Shown: piece after piece, positions 50,357-62,819 of the stretch | Numbering within the stretch: position 1 is the first letter of the stretch | How the letters are laid out: every line of letters starts with the position of its first letter | The notes under the pieces: model-generated | What the model was told of the DNA's origin: nothing | Databases searched by the model: none | Seen by the model: only the letters and a program-made list of their open reading frames with translations | Position numbers and translations under genes: made by a program | DNA from: Vesta saturnalis | Lineage: Eukaryota; Arthropoda; Insecta; Coleoptera; Lampyridae | DNA: 64,000 nucleotides | Direction: 5' to 3' | Assembly: GCA_036346205.1 (NCBI GenBank) | Contig: JARFJB010002032.1 | Span: forward strand, 3,782,501 to 3,846,500

Positions 50357-52946
50357 GGTGATTGGTCGAAACCATTCATTAGAAGTATTAGGAGTTCCAG
50401 CCATGGCTGATTTCTGAAAGTTTGTATCTGGACTAAGTGATTCATATTCTATTTAAGGAAAATATTTTCATGATGACTACACTTCCGGTTATACCGGAAG
50501 TAGCCATCAACTTTGTTATTTTAAATGGAATCGTACCCTTTTTATGGCATATTCGAATTGTACTCGCCATTTAAGTAGAAATTTTATCAATGTTCCCTAT
50601 ACTTAAATTTAATAGTTTTTGAGATTTAAATTTTTTTTCGAAAATTATTGGTTGAACACTATGACATTTGACAATGCCTACTGGCGCCATTTTTAGTACG
50701 AAGCAAGTAATATTGACGTTATTCAGCTTTACGCTGATGCTTCCGGTACTGCCGAATTATCTACAGGGTGTTAAAAATGTGACTTCCATCTTTCGAAAAT
50801 AAAAACCATAAAAACTTAACTTTTTCAAATACAATGCCCAATATTTTCTTCCTTTAACGGATGCAGAATAAAATTCTGCATTGATTTGTAATAGCATTCC
50901 CTATACCTATCTTCAACAGTTTTTCAGTTATTCAGGTATTTCCAAAATCTCGTCCGAAATTCAGAAAAATTAATTCGATTTCTCCACGAGCGAAGCCTAC
51001 TACAGATGCAGAAACCAATTACATTAATGTAGTTTATCGAAGCAAACAGAACTGTTAAATTTCGTCAACAAATAAGATGAGAATAAAAGTAATATGCAAA
51101 TAATAACTATTAATATTATTGAAAGTAAGAAAAACAATTCAAAATTTTATAAATGTTCTATGTGGCCTCCATTTTGTTGAAGACAACCTAAAAGTCTTGA
51201 CTGAACTTCTTTCGTGCAAGCTTTTTTGACGTGATGACGATTTAACTGGCGAAATGCCGTCGTTACTCTTAAGCCTAGGTCTTCCCTTGTGTGGACTGGA
51301 GTGGCGTATACTTGATTCTTGACTTCGCCCCACACGTAGAAGTCGAGTGGAGTTAGATCGGCAGATCGGGGAGGCCACTGCCATGGTCCGTTTCGACCGA
51401 TCCACTGATCACCAAACATAGTGGTGAGCTCTTGATCAACGTCACGCGTTGAATGTGCAGGAGCTCCGTCCATTTGATACCAGCAGTGTTGTAAAATATT
51501 AACAGGCAGATTTTCTAAAAATTCAGAGACATCCGTTCTCAGAATCTCCAAATATTTTAAATATTTTATACTTGTCAAATTTTCATCATAAATTTGAAAA
51601 GAGACACGACCATTCATTACAAGACAAAACACGTTAAAACTAAATTTGTTTTGAAAATTTGATTCTCGCTTGAAATGTGGGTTTTCCGACGCCCAATAGT
51701 GCCAATTACGTCGATTAACAGTTCCTTCTCTGGTAAATTTTGCTTCGTCCGTCCAAATTATTTTCGTAAAAACAGCGGGCCTTCCTGAATTCTGATTAAC
51801 ATTTGCTCACAAAATTCCACTCGCTTGAAATTATCGCCTGGATGAAGTGCTTGAACCAAGGTAAACGAATAATCATGCATTTTATGCTTCTTTAAGATGT
51901 ATTGTATGGAATAGTAAGACAGGCCCAAATCTTCTGCAGCAGATCGTATCGAGCCGTGGGGATAGTTATTAAAAAATGCTAGGACATTAACTTCATTAGC
52001 TTCTTCGCCAGTAATAGGCTTTGATCGTGTTCTGGCAGCTTTATCTGTTCCATACCGTAAAAAGTTTGACTCTATTCGCTTAAATTTGTGCTTGTTCATT
52101 GGTGTTAAATGAGGATATCGGTCATTAAACAAACGGCAAGTTCTGCTAATAATCTTATCACATTCTCTGAATATAAAATAAGTTCAAAATATCCCTGTTT
52201 GAATACTTCCCATGTTCCATTTTGATAAACCGAACACAGAAACACAACAAAAGGTATTAACAGTTACTAACAACAAACTTAGCTGTGGTTTCCATGGCTA
52301 TCCATGGAAAAATCAGGTAAATCGTTTTGAATTTCAGAAGAAATGAACAAATACCTCAATATGAGAAAAACTATCGAAGATAGGTATAGGGAATGCTAAT
52401 ACAAATCAATGCAGAATTTTATTCTGCATCCGTTAAGGAAGAAAATATTGGGCATTGTATTTGAAAAGTTAAGTTTTGATGGTTTTTATTTTCAAAAGAT
52501 GGAAGTCACATTTTGAACACCCTGTAGATAATTCGGCAGTACCGGAAGCATCAGCGTAAAGCTTAAGGATACCCCTATGCATAACGTCAATATTACTTGC
52601 TTCGTACTAAAAATGGCGCCAGTAGGCATTGTCAAATGTCATAGTGTTCAACCAATAATTTTCGAAAAAAAATTTAAATCTCAAAAACTATTAAATTTAA
52701 GTATAGGGAACATTGATAAAATTTCTACTTAAATGGCGAGTACAATTCGAATATGCCATAAAAAGGGTACGATTTCATTGAAAATAACAAAGTTGATGGC
52801 TACTTCCGGTATAACCGGAAGTGTAGTCATTATGAAAATATTTTCCTTAAATAGAATATGAATCACTTAGTCCAGGTACAAACTTTCAGAAATCAGCCAT
52901 GACTGGAACTCCTAATACTTCTAATGAATGGTTTCGACCAATCACC

Positions 52947-52949
<3 letters not shown>
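50354..52949 (-). mobile_element. E2 (copy A): DD41D element with about 640-bp inverted repeats
   Basis: Left terminus CAGGGTGATTGGTCGAAACC at 50354 and right terminus ending CACCCTG at 52949 are inverted repeats. They extend to about 50995 and from about 52310, unusually long for Tc1/mariner. Each arm contains a perfect palindrome, ACTTCCGGT-TAT-ACCGGAAGT (50481-50501 on the left). The transposase is on the minus strand between the arms. Confidence 0.88.
51147..52215 (-). pseudogene. E2 transposase copy A, frameshifted
   Basis: Same protein as the intact copy at 55575-56561. A one-base deletion in a T-run near 51768 splits it into 51758-52132 and the remainder to 51147. Upstream, the start MEHGKYSNRDILNLFY (ATG near 52217) is out of frame with the rest, and the same defect exists in copy B. 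Confidence 0.85.

Positions 52950-52997
<48 letters not shown>
52950..52997. repeat. (TA)n between E2 and E3 (copy A)
   Basis: 48 bases of TA directly after the CACCCTG tip of E2. Confidence 0.95.
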
Positions 52998-52999
<2 letters not shown>

Positions 53000-53939
53000 A
53001 AAATTGGGAAGTTTACATTAGCAATCATGCTCTATCCAACAAACATATTTTCAGTGATGCAGGGTTGCCGCTTCTACTAAAATTAAAAGCAACTTTGATA
53101 ATTCAAACGAAACAGCATGTATATTTTACATTTTTAATGCCGGAATAAATCTAAATATATCTTATGCATGAAGTCCTACACCTATCTTCAACCATTTACG
53201 AAATAATTGACAGACCATTTCGACACTTTGACAGGCTGTAAAATCTAAACCTTAAGAGATCAAGAAAACGGGTTGCACATCCTTAAATTAGTTTTTCAGA
53301 AGCTATGGATTGACAAACACAAAAACATCTAATCTTACAACAAATAATTTATTGAAAAGTTGTTTAAAAAAAATTAGGAAGTACTAGCACTATGTACTAA
53401 ATTAAATGTTCAAAATGTTTTCCTTGCACTTCTTGGCAAAAGGACCATATCTTCGGTAATAAGACCAAACTCAATTTGTATGCGCTGTCTTAAATCGTCG
53501 ATGTTCTCCGGTTCTTTAGATACCCCCAAAAAAAGTAATCTTTGGCCTATGCATCTGTTATGAAAAGTTGTATTCAAATATTCCCGTACTATAGAAGAAT
53601 AATGGAATGAGCTACATCCTGATGAAGCCATTTACTTTGATAGCTTGGGCAAGACAAACGATAAAATTTTGCAGCATATCTAAATATCTCTCAGCTATTA
53701 AATTCTTCTATGAAAAATGGCCCTATAGTGCGAGTTTCATACAACCCTGTCCAAACATTTATTTTCGGATGGTACTAGAATGGTCTTCTCTCATCCAATG
53801 CGGATTTTGATCTGACCAGTACCTATAATTATGACGCATAAGCATAAATGTCGCTTCTTCAGAAAAACAATGTTGTTGAAGAACTCATTATTCTTGTCCC
53901 ACTTATCCATCATGATCTCACAAAATTCGTTTCTTCTAC
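52998..53939 (-). pseudogene. E3 (copy A): Tc1/mariner-type transposon fragment
   Basis: The minus-strand pieces (53410-53631 and 53791-53939) correspond to the transposase seen more completely at 57850-58744. This copy is cut at 53939 by the duplication junction and carries an additional frameshift in the first catalytic block. Confidence 0.75.
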
Positions 53940-53940
53940 G

Positions 53941-54746
53941 TTCACGTTCAACGTGTACACGCGCTACTTCCTCAAGACCATCCCGGTAGAGTTGAGTTCT
54001 GTGCATGGATTTTACAAAACACTGCAGACCATTTGAATTTTACAAGAAAAGTTTTGTGCGTGGACGAGGCAATATTCACCAGAAGTGGAATCAACAATTT
54101 CCGCAATACTCATGTTTGGTCATTTGAAAATCCCCATGGTATACAGAGATCAAGTTTTCAAGAAAGATTTTCCGTAAATGTTTGGGCTGGAATTGTAAAT
54201 GGAATACTCATTGGTTCGCACATCTTGCCAGACCGTTTAACGGGCGAGAATTGTCTGGATTTTTTGGAAAATCATCTACCTAATCTGCTGAAAGAGTTGT
54301 CATTGGATATAAGGCAAAACATGTGGCCTCTACAAGACGGAGCACCTCCTTATTTTAGATGAGAAGTGCGGGAGTTCTTGGATTATGCTTTTCCAAACAG
54401 GTGGATTGGTCGAAATGGGCCAGTTGTGTGGCCATCTCGCTCACCAGACCTTACACCATGCGATTTTTTTCTGTGGGGTTACATGAAAGCGTTAGTTTTT
54501 AAAACAAAACGAATTTCGTTATTACGCGCTGTCACCGAACAGTGGTTACATCGCGCACAGCGTTGTGTAGAACAGAATGGTGACAACATTGAACATGTCA
54601 TTTGAAATAGAACTTGACTGTTTATTCCTTTAAAACGAAATATCTCTTTTATTTTTGAGTTAATTAAAAAATGTTATTTGAAAAAGTTGTTTATTTTAAT
54701 TAGTTCTAAACACAGTTTAAAAAAAAGCATCAACTTAAAAATCACC

Positions 54747-54749
<3 letters not shown>
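53941..54749 (+). pseudogene. E1 3' portion (copy B) with truncated transposase
   Basis: It holds the E1 transposase from the HVQRVHAL region to the stop at 54605. A CGA-to-TGA change at 54360-54362, typical of CpG decay, puts a stop between the second and third catalytic Asp. The 5' terminus of E1 is absent here because the duplication started inside the element. Confidence 0.88.

Positions 54750-54783
<34 letters not shown>
54750..54783. repeat. (TA)n between E1 and E2 (copy B)
   Basis: 34 bases of TA, slightly shorter than the 38-base array in unit A. Confidence 0.95.
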
Positions 54784-54786
<3 letters not shown>

Positions 54787-57377
54787 GGTGATTGGTCGAA
54801 ACCATTCATTAGAAGTATTAGGAGTTCCAGCCATGGCTGATTTCTGAAAGTTTGTATCTGGACTAAGTGATTCATATTCTATTTAAGGAAAATATTTTCA
54901 TGATGACTACACTTCCGGTTATACCGGAAGTAGCCATCAACTTTGTTATTTTAAATGGAATCGTACCCTTTTATGGCATATTCGAATTGTACTCGCCATT
55001 TAAGTAGAAATTTTATCAATGTTCCCTATACTTAAATTTAATAGTTTTGAGATTTAAATTTTTTTTCGAAAATTATTGGTTGAACACTATGACATTTGAC
55101 AATGCCTACTGGCGCCATTTTTAGTACGAAGCAAGTAATATTGACGTTATTCAGCTTTACGCTGATGCTTCCGGTACTGCCGAATTATCTACAGGGTGTT
55201 AAAAATGTGACTTCCATCTTTCGAAAATAAAAACCATAAAAACTTAACTTTTTCAAATACAATGCCCAATATTTTCTTCCTTTAACGGATGCAGAATAAA
55301 ATTCTGCATTGATTTGTAATAGCATTCCCTATACCTATCTTCAACAGTTTTTCAGTTATTCAGGTATTTCTAAAATCTCGTCCGAAATTCAGAAAAATTA
55401 ATTCGATTTCTCCACGAGCGAAGCCTACTACAGATGCAGAAACCAATTACATTAATGTAGTTTATCAAAGCAAACAGAACTGTTAAATTTCGTCAACAAA
55501 TAAGATGAGAATAAAAGTAATATGCAAATAATAACTATTAATATTATTGAAAGTAAGAAAAACAATTCAAAATTTTATAAATGTTCTATGTGGCCTCCAT
55601 TTTGTTGAAGACAACCTAAAAGTCTTGACTGAACTTCTTTCGTGCAAGCTTTTTTGACGTGATGACGATTTAACTGGCGAAATGCCGTCGTTACTCTTAA
55701 GCCTAGGTCTTCCCTTGTGTGGACTGGAGTGGCGTATACTTGATTCTTGACTTCGCCCCACACGTAGAAGTCGAGTGGAGTTAGATCGGCAGATCGGGGA
55801 GGCCACTGCCATGGTCCGTTTCGACCGATCCACTGATCACCAAACATAGTGGTGAGCTCTTGATCAACGTCACGCGTTGAATGTGCAGGAGCTCCGTCCA
55901 TTTGATACCAGCAGTGTTGTAAAATATTAACAGGCAGATTTTCTAAAAATTCAGAGACATCCGTTCTCAGAATCTCCAAATATTTTAAATATTTTATACT
56001 TGTCAAATTTTCATCATAAATTTGAAAAGAGACACGACCATTCATTACAAGACAAAACACGTTAAAACTAAATTTGTTTTGAAAATTTGATTCTCGCTTG
56101 AAATGTGGGTTTTCCGACGCCCAATAGTGCCAATTACGTCGATTAACAGTTCCTTCTCTGGTAAATTTTGCTTCGTCCGTCCAAATTATTTTTCGTAAAA
56201 ACAGCGGGTCTTCCTGAATTCTGATTAACATTTGCTCACAAAATTCCACTCGCTTGAAATTATCGCCTGGATGAAGTGCTTGAACCAAGGTAAACGAATA
56301 ATCATGCATTTTATGCTTCTTTAAGATGTATTGTATGGAATAGTAAGACAGGCCCAAATCTTCTGCAGCAGATCGTATCGAGCCGTGGGGATAGTTATTA
56401 AAAAATGCTAGGACATTAACTTCATTAGCTTCTTCGCCAGTAATAGGCTTTGATCGTGTTCTGGCAGCTTTCTCTGTTCCATACCGTAAAAAGTTTGACT
56501 CTATTCGCTTAAATTTGTGCTTGTTCATTGGTGTTAAATGAGGATATCGGTCATTAAACAAACGGCAAGTTCTGCTAATAATCTTATCACATTCTCTGAA
56601 TATAAAATAAGTTCAAAATATCCCTGTTTGAATACTTCCCATGTTCCATTTTGATAAACCGAACACAGAAACACAACAAAAGGTATTAACAGTTACTAAC
56701 AACAAACTTAGCTGTGGTTTCCATGGCTATCCATGGAAAAATCAGGTAAATCGTTTTGAATTTCAGAAGAAATGAACAAATCCCTCAATATGAGAAAAAC
56801 TATCGAAGATAGGTATAGGGAATGCTAATACAAATCAATGCAGAATTTTATTCTGCATCCGTTAAGGGAAGAAAATATTGGGCATTGTATTTGAAAAAGT
56901 TAAGTTTTGATGGTTTTTATTTTCAAAAGATGGAAGTCACATTTTGAACACCCTGTAGATAATTCGGCAGTACCGGAAGCATCAGCGTAAAGCTTAAGGA
57001 TACCCCTATGCATAACGTCAATATTACTTGCTTCGTACTAAAAATGGCGCCAGTAGGCATTGTCAAATGTCATAGTGTTCAACCAATAATTTTCGAAAAA
57101 AAATTTAAATCTCAAAAACTATTAAATTTAAGTATAGGGAACATTGATAAAATTTCTACTTAAATGGCGAGTACAATTCGAATATGCCATAAAAAGGGTA
57201 CGATTCCATTTAAAATAACAAAGTTGATGGCTACTTCAGGTATAACCGGAAGTGTAGTCATCATGAAAATATTTTCCTTAAATAGAATATGAATCACTTA
57301 GTCCAGGTACAAACTTTCAGAAATCAGCCATGACTGGAACTCCTAATACTTCTAATGAATGGTTTCGACCAATCACC

Positions 57378-57380
<3 letters not shown>
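54784..57380 (-). mobile_element. E2 (copy B): DD41D element with intact transposase core
   Basis: Same structure as copy A: CAGGGTGATTGG tip at 54784, arms to about 55425 and from about 56740, right tip CACCCTG ending 57380. The 21-bp palindrome has one mutated arm near 57237 (ACTTCAGGTATAACCGGAAG). Confidence 0.88.
55575..56561 (-). CDS. E2 transposase (DD41D), 328-codon open frame
   Basis: The frame is open with a helix-turn-helix-like region (about residues 45-85, PHGSIRSAAEDLGLSYYSIQ). Catalytic Asp 129 lies in WTDEAKF, Asp 222 in MDGAPAH and Asp 264 in PLDFYVWG, giving D-41-D between the last two. WIGRNGPWQWPPRSADLTP is the usual block before the third Asp. The true start is uncertain. 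An ATG-led segment (MEHGKYSNRDILNLFY near 56645) is one base out of frame, so the protein is either N-terminally truncated, starts internally at MNKHKF, or is joined by splicing or frameshifting. The enzyme would cut and paste E2 at TA targets. Confidence 0.85.
   Translation of the reverse strand: MFNDRYPHLTPMNKHKFKRIESNFLRYGTEKAARTRSKPITGEEANEVNVLAFFNNYPHGSIRSAAEDLGLSYYSIQYILKKHKMHDYSFTLVQALHPGDNFKRVEFCEQMLIRIQEDPLFLRKIIWTDEAKFTREGTVNRRNWHYWASENPHFKRESNFQNKFSFNVFCLVMNGRVSFQIYDENLTSIKYLKYLEILRTDVSEFLENLPVNILQHCWYQMDGAPAHSTRDVDQELTTMFGDQWIGRNGPWQWPPRSADLTPLDFYVWGEVKNQVYATPVHTREDLGLRVTTAFRQLNRHHVKKACTKEVQSRLLGCLQQNGGHIEHL

Positions 57381-57432
<52 letters not shown>
57381..57432. repeat. (TA)n between E2 and E3 (copy B)
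   Basis: 52 bases of TA. Confidence 0.95.
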
Positions 57433-57434
<2 letters not shown>

Positions 57435-58760
57435 AAAATTGGGAAGTTTACATTAGCAATCATGCTCTATCCAACAAACATATTTTCAGTGATGCAGGGT
57501 TGCCGCTTCTACTAAAAATTAAAAGCAACTTTGATAATCCAAACGAAACAGCATGTATATTTTTACATTTTTTAATGCCCGGAATAAATCTAAATATATC
57601 TTATGCATGAAGTCCTACACCTATCTTCAACCATTTACGAAATAATTGACAGACCATTTCGACACTTTGACAGGCTGTAAAATCTAAACCTTAAGAGATC
57701 AAGAAAAACGGGTTGCACATCCTTAAATTAGTTTTTCAGAAGCTATGGATTGACAAACACAAAAACATCTAATCTTACAACAAATAATTTATTGAAAAGT
57801 TGTTTAAAAAAAATTAGGAAGTACTAGCACTATGTACTAAATTAAATGTTCAAAATGTTTTCCTTGCACTTCTTGGCAAAAGGACCATATCTTCGGTAAT
57901 AAGACCAAACTCAATTTGTATGCGCTGTCTTAAATCGTCGATGTTCTCCGGTTCTTTAGATACCCCCAAAAAAAGTAATCTTTGGCCTATGCATCTGTTA
58001 TGAAAAGTTGTATTCAAATATTCCCGTACTATAGAAGAATAATGGGAATGAGCTACATCCTGATGAAGCCATTTACTTTGATAGCTTGGGCAAGACAAAC
58101 GATAAAATTTTGCAGCATATCTAAATATCTCTCAGCTATTAAATTCCCTTCTATGAAAAATGGCCCTATAGTGCGAGTTTCATACAATCCTGTCCAAACA
58201 TTTATTTTCGGATGGTACTAGGAATGGTCTTCTCTCATCCAATGCGGATTTTGATCTGACCAGTACCTATAATTATGACGCATAAGCATAAATGTCGCTT
58301 CTTCAGAAAAAACAATGTTGTTGAAGAACTCATTATTCTTGTCCCACTTATCCATCATGATCTCACAAAATTCGTTTCTTCTACCGAAAATATCGTCTGG
58401 CAGCTCTTGAACAAGACGAATCTTATAGGTCTGAAATTTATTATTCTCCAGAGTTCTTGCCACTGATGAACGACTTACATCAATGGCTGCTGCTTACTTC
58501 CGCAGGGAACTATGAGGATTCTCAATAAATGTGAGTAATGTGTTCAAGCAGTATTCACCACTTCTTGTTCTTTTGGATTGTCTCGATCTAAACCTCTTTT
58601 TGCAGTCTCCCTTTTTCTCAAATCTTCTGTTTTGTATAACGTTGGTTTTGCAGTTGGGGGACGGTTTGGAAAATCGTTATTGGATAAATCCGCCACCTCT
58701 TTATAGGACGTCACACGATCTCCGTAACCACGCATCATAATCATCTAAACTTTTGGGACA

Positions 58761-58769
<9 letters not shown>
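57433..58769 (-). mobile_element. E3 (copy B): Tc1/mariner-type element
   Basis: A transposon body between two (TA)n arrays, with the transposase pseudogene on the minus strand. The tip near 58752 (TTTTGGGACA) may pair with TGTCCCAA on the other side of the next TA array (58832), suggesting another element began there. Confidence 0.65.
57850..58744 (-). pseudogene. E3 transposase, internally deleted
   Basis: From 58744 the minus strand reads MRGYGDRVTSYKEVADL (first DNA-binding helix region), then SSVARTLENNKFQTYKI, RRNEFCEIMMDK and NNIVFSEEATFM, where the first catalytic Asp is Glu. Then come YWSDQNPHWMREDHS, VREYLNTTFHNRCIG and ENIDDLRQRIQ. The blocks with the second and third catalytic Asp (QDGA and PLDFF-type) are missing through internal deletions. 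Dead gene of the widespread insect DDE_3 transposase family. Confidence 0.8.
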
Positions 58770-58967
<198 letters not shown>

Positions 58968-60435
58968 ACTCGAATCACGCTTTTTTCTTAATCATTATCT
59001 CACTGTGTGTTAGTCAAGCGATGATACATTCTATATGAGAGACGATTCTTTTACGAGCATTTTATTTTTTATTCATTGATTTATATGTAAATTTTTCCGA
59101 ATTACAGCATTTTGATGAAACCTTACGTTTATCCCACAAATTTATTTCATTTTAGGATCACATTGCAAAGAAATTAAAATCAAGCGCGTCACTTTTTGGA
59201 ACTGAGTGTATATATATTGATCTCCCCACCAGTGTTTTTAAACTGACTGCAGCTACGCAGAATGTTGTTGATATTTGGCCTTCAGGTATCGGTTGGTGTT
59301 AAAGGCTTGGTTCCACAGTCTAGAGGGAAGTTGCTGGTAGAGTTATCAAAACAAGAGGACTACTTCAGCTAAAATTCCACTATTGGAAATTTTTTTTTTA
59401 GCTTAAGCACGTGTGCTATCGAATATACATTTTGAAAAATAACCAGCATGCCTTAACCGTTGGTAAACGAAGTTAATTATTCCGTGCGAAAGCAATTGAA
59501 AATTACAAGTCTAATTACTAAGGTAACATGCTTCTACAGCATTCCCGTTGAAATCCATATTTGCCATTTATAAAATGCGGCATCAAACATTAAGTACTGA
59601 AAGGCTAAAAATCAGTACAATACAGGCAACGTAAAGCCACGAGCTAGCGAGCTTCACCTTAGTTATAGAAATATAAAAAGGGAACAAACAAATAAAAACT
59701 AAAAGGCGTTTTAATGAGAACACACAAAAGAAACACACATACAAGACACAATAAATCAACAACCAAAGCAGGTTTGTTTATTCATAATAAATTAATGATT
59801 TAGTAAAAACTCCAAACATCTTTCCAGACGGTTGAATAAATTTCGGTAAAATAAATTAATATAATAATAAATAAATTAAACAAAAATAAAACCAATAAAT
59901 TGGTTGTTCAAAATTAAATAAACCAATAATAAAATGAAAAGTTGTAATCTAAGTTTCGGTCCGTCACCTTAACCAAGATAGATAAACCCACAGCTGTGGT
60001 CAAAATAAAATTAATCCACCGGAACCTGATAACGACTTCTCACGTACATTTGTAAAAATCGCAACTTTCAGGTAAGTTGTACCTAATTAAGTAACCTCAT
60101 CTTTGTAAACAAACGCAAGACTTCATTATTTATGATATAAAGCATGAAATATGAAACAAGATCGAGTATATTCACGTAATCTTGTTAGTCTAATGTAAAA
60201 TTCTACCTGCTCCTTTTATTTTTTTGTTAATAGAAACCCACGATGTATTTATTATAATTTTTATTCACATTGATTGTATGTCACGTGGGGCCGCAATTCA
60301 TCTTATGTGCGAAACCATAGCGAATTGCGGGCTCACATGACATACACAAATGCTGACTGTGATCCTTCAATGAGTATAAAAATTACAATACTTGTGTCTA
60401 TGGAAGTACATACAGTTTAAGGTTTAAGTTTAAAA
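58968..60435. other. Unassigned sequence
   Basis: No protein match. An inverted pair, TGTATGTCACGTGGGGCCGC near 60275 and the related AATTGCGGGCTCACATGACATACAC near 60320-60348, suggests a small hairpin around 60270-60350. Confidence 0.45.
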
Positions 60436-60475
60436 GAATCCTACCCTCGCAAAGTAGAGGTGGTGGGTTCAAGTC

Positions 60476-60477
<2 letters not shown>
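60436..60477 (+). ncRNA. tRNA-like 3' half
   Basis: CTAC..GTAG can form an anticodon stem, followed by GGTGGTGGGTTCAAGTCC with a B-box-like core. The 5' half and acceptor stem are missing, and the sequence runs straight into (TA)n. Probably a SINE or tRNA pseudogene fragment. Confidence 0.35.

Positions 60478-60525
<48 letters not shown>
60478..60525. repeat. (TA)n microsatellite
   Basis: About 48 bases of TA between the tRNA-like fragment and the Penelope-like fragment. Confidence 0.95.
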
Positions 60526-60526
<1 letters not shown>

Positions 60527-60529
60527 AAG

Positions 60530-60895
60530 GACTCTAATATTAAAGTAGAACTGTTGGAACCACAGATCCTACAAAAAGATTTCTTTTGAAAACTAGAGAG
60601 CGTATTAAATTATTATATATTTCTGAAGAAATCAACAAGAAACTGACTAACTCCGAAGTTCTTTCACCAAAAATTCATAAACCTAATGTTTCTTTAAGGC
60701 CTGTTAGTGCAATTGGTTCTCCTACATACAATCTTGAAAAGCACCTTACATTTCTATTACATCCTCATATAGGTAAAACATCCCCTTATACTAAAAATTC
60801 TGTCGACTTTATTGAAAAAAACATAATTTCACTTTGGAAGAGGTTGAAACAATGGTCAGTTTTGACGTGGGGAAAAAATTGAAACCTTACGTAAT
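60530..60895 (+). pseudogene. Penelope-like reverse transcriptase fragment
   Basis: The frame contains SPKIHKPNVSLRPVSAIGSP, TYNLEKHLTFLLHPHIGKTS and KNSVDFIEKN, the conserved N-terminal RT blocks of Penelope-like elements. A frame change leads to VSFDV, the catalytic Asp block of RT motif A. The remainder of the RT and the endonuclease are missing. Upstream it abuts the TA array and downstream a hAT-like pseudogene. Confidence 0.8.
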
Positions 60896-61039
60896 GAAAT
60901 ATGCTTCTTCCTCGTACTAACTATGTAATAGGGTGGCTAACTCAAGCATATTATGACTGACAAAAATATGGAATTGAAGCACTTAAAGTATGCAATTCTT
61001 CTTTGAGGGCAAATGTTTGAGATTTAAAAAACATAGTAA

Positions 61040-62560
61040 AACACTAACTCACATAACAAATTTGTTTCAAAAACGCCGACCAGCAGTAAAATTGCCGACA
61101 TAAGATTAGCAGCAGTGTATATTGTCGTGCAATCTACAACAAAAACAAGTGACCATTTAGGCGAACTTTTAAAATGAATGGAAAGACACACCACTGGAAA
61201 ATTTGGGTCGGACGAAATGTTCGCGTTTGTTTGATAGTGTGGTTACTCTAACATTATTAAAAGAGTTTAACAGTAATTCTTTAGGTGACGGATATTTCTC
61301 ATTAATAATAGATCAGTCAACTGACATTACAACTAAAAAACTAATGTGCATGTGTGTAAGGTAAGCAAAGATAGTGACTGAATACTTAGGGCCAGTGGGA
61401 AGTATTTGACGCTAACGCAGATGAGTTATATAAGAGCGTGATGTCATATTTAGAACAGGTTAATTTAGATGGCCAGAAACTAACAACTGTTCGAACTGAT
61501 CGGGCTTCAAACATGTGCGGGAAAATGACCTGTTTTACACCAAGTTAAAAGGAAAGTTGCCCAATTTGCAACTAAATAATGTTCATGCCATTCTATTCAC
61601 TTAGCTGTAAGTAAAGCGTCTGAAGAGCTGCCTACCTGTATAGATTTTTTGTGTAGAGAAGCCTATAACTGGTTTGCACATTTAACGCTAAGGCAACAAT
61701 AATATAAGGAATTATTTGATACAATAAATATAGCCGAAAACAACAAATTCAGAAACTTTTCACTACATGCTGGTTAAGTAGGTATGAGGTAATAAAACAT
61801 TTTTGGATCAATGGGTAAAATTAAACATTGATTTTGATATAGCTTCCCGTAACGAAAAATGTAACAGTGATAACTCTTAAAGGAAATGTACAATGATGAG
61901 GCCAATGAAGCGTACTAAATATTTGTTAAACCAATTTTACACCTTGTAGACCAATTAAAATTAAATTTTCAAAATGATAATTTAGATATAGGAGTTATGT
62001 TTGAGAGCCTATCTGTTAAATTTTTGTCGCTTGCCACACCGATCCTAAAACCAGCTTTTCATAAGAAAGTAATAACTTGCCATTGTATAAACATATAATT
62101 GAAGCGTTAGGCAACGAATTATCATTTTTAACATTGATTATTAAAACGAGATGCAAAGGTTTCTTAATGAGATTATTAAAAGAACTTTGTATTCGATTCC
62201 CCAATAATTTTGATTTATGGAAGGACATAATGTTATTAGAGCCTCAAACTGCGCTTTCTCAGGCAAAATAGGCCTTTAAAAGTTTGCCCATTGTACAATT
62301 TATAAATTCTGACGAAATTAGCAAAATTGAAGAACGGTGGCGCCAATAAGAACAGTGGCGCCTATCGAGCGTAATTAATTGGGGGAAAATTAACCATAAT
62401 ATTTTAGAATTTTGTCCAATAGTTTATTGCTACACAAATATGGCAAGTGAACGACCATTCAACGAATTGGGAAGTTCCTTTATGCGACTACTAATTATTC
62501 CAATTAGTAATGCGGTTGTAGGAAGGTTTTTTTTCCAAACTAACCCTTACAAAAAAAAAA
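61040..62560 (+). pseudogene. hAT-like transposase (DUF4371 type), heavily decayed
   Basis: Readable pieces in order are LIIDQSTDITTKKLMCMCVR (near 61300), CHSIHLAVSKASEELP (near 61595), NWFAHLTLRQ, KPILHLVDQLKLNFQND (near 61925), the 62077-62271 segment, and the C-terminal hAT dimerisation region with PISNAVV near 62500. More than ten frameshifts and stops break it. It matches the DUF4371-containing hAT-like family common in invertebrates. Confidence 0.7.
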
Positions 62561-62819
62561 AAATAAATTAAAAAATTTTAGATGTGTCATTAAGATTTAA
62601 AACATATGGAACTACATACGGTAAGTGCTGCTCTAATTTTGAGCCGACAAAGTACATGATTAATTCCTTCAATTCAAGCATGTATAATACATTTAGTAAC
62701 ACAGAATAGAACGCGTCTAATTTTGAACACAAAGACACCGTTTGTTAGCTTTCATTAGACTAGATGACTGATTTTAGTTTTGCTTTATTTTATGTACATA
62801 TATAAACTGTTAAGACAAG

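Larger units (their letters stand above)
53941..58385. repeat. Segmental tandem duplication, unit B
   Basis: Second copy of 49508-53940. It differs by point changes, small indels and TA-array length. After 58385 the E3 sequence continues uninterrupted, showing where the unit ends. Confidence 0.92.

Noticed and set aside
51139..51405. 88-codon minus-strand ORF, repeated at 55567-55833
   Set aside because: Alternative frame of the E2 transposase; duplicated only because the whole segment is duplicated.
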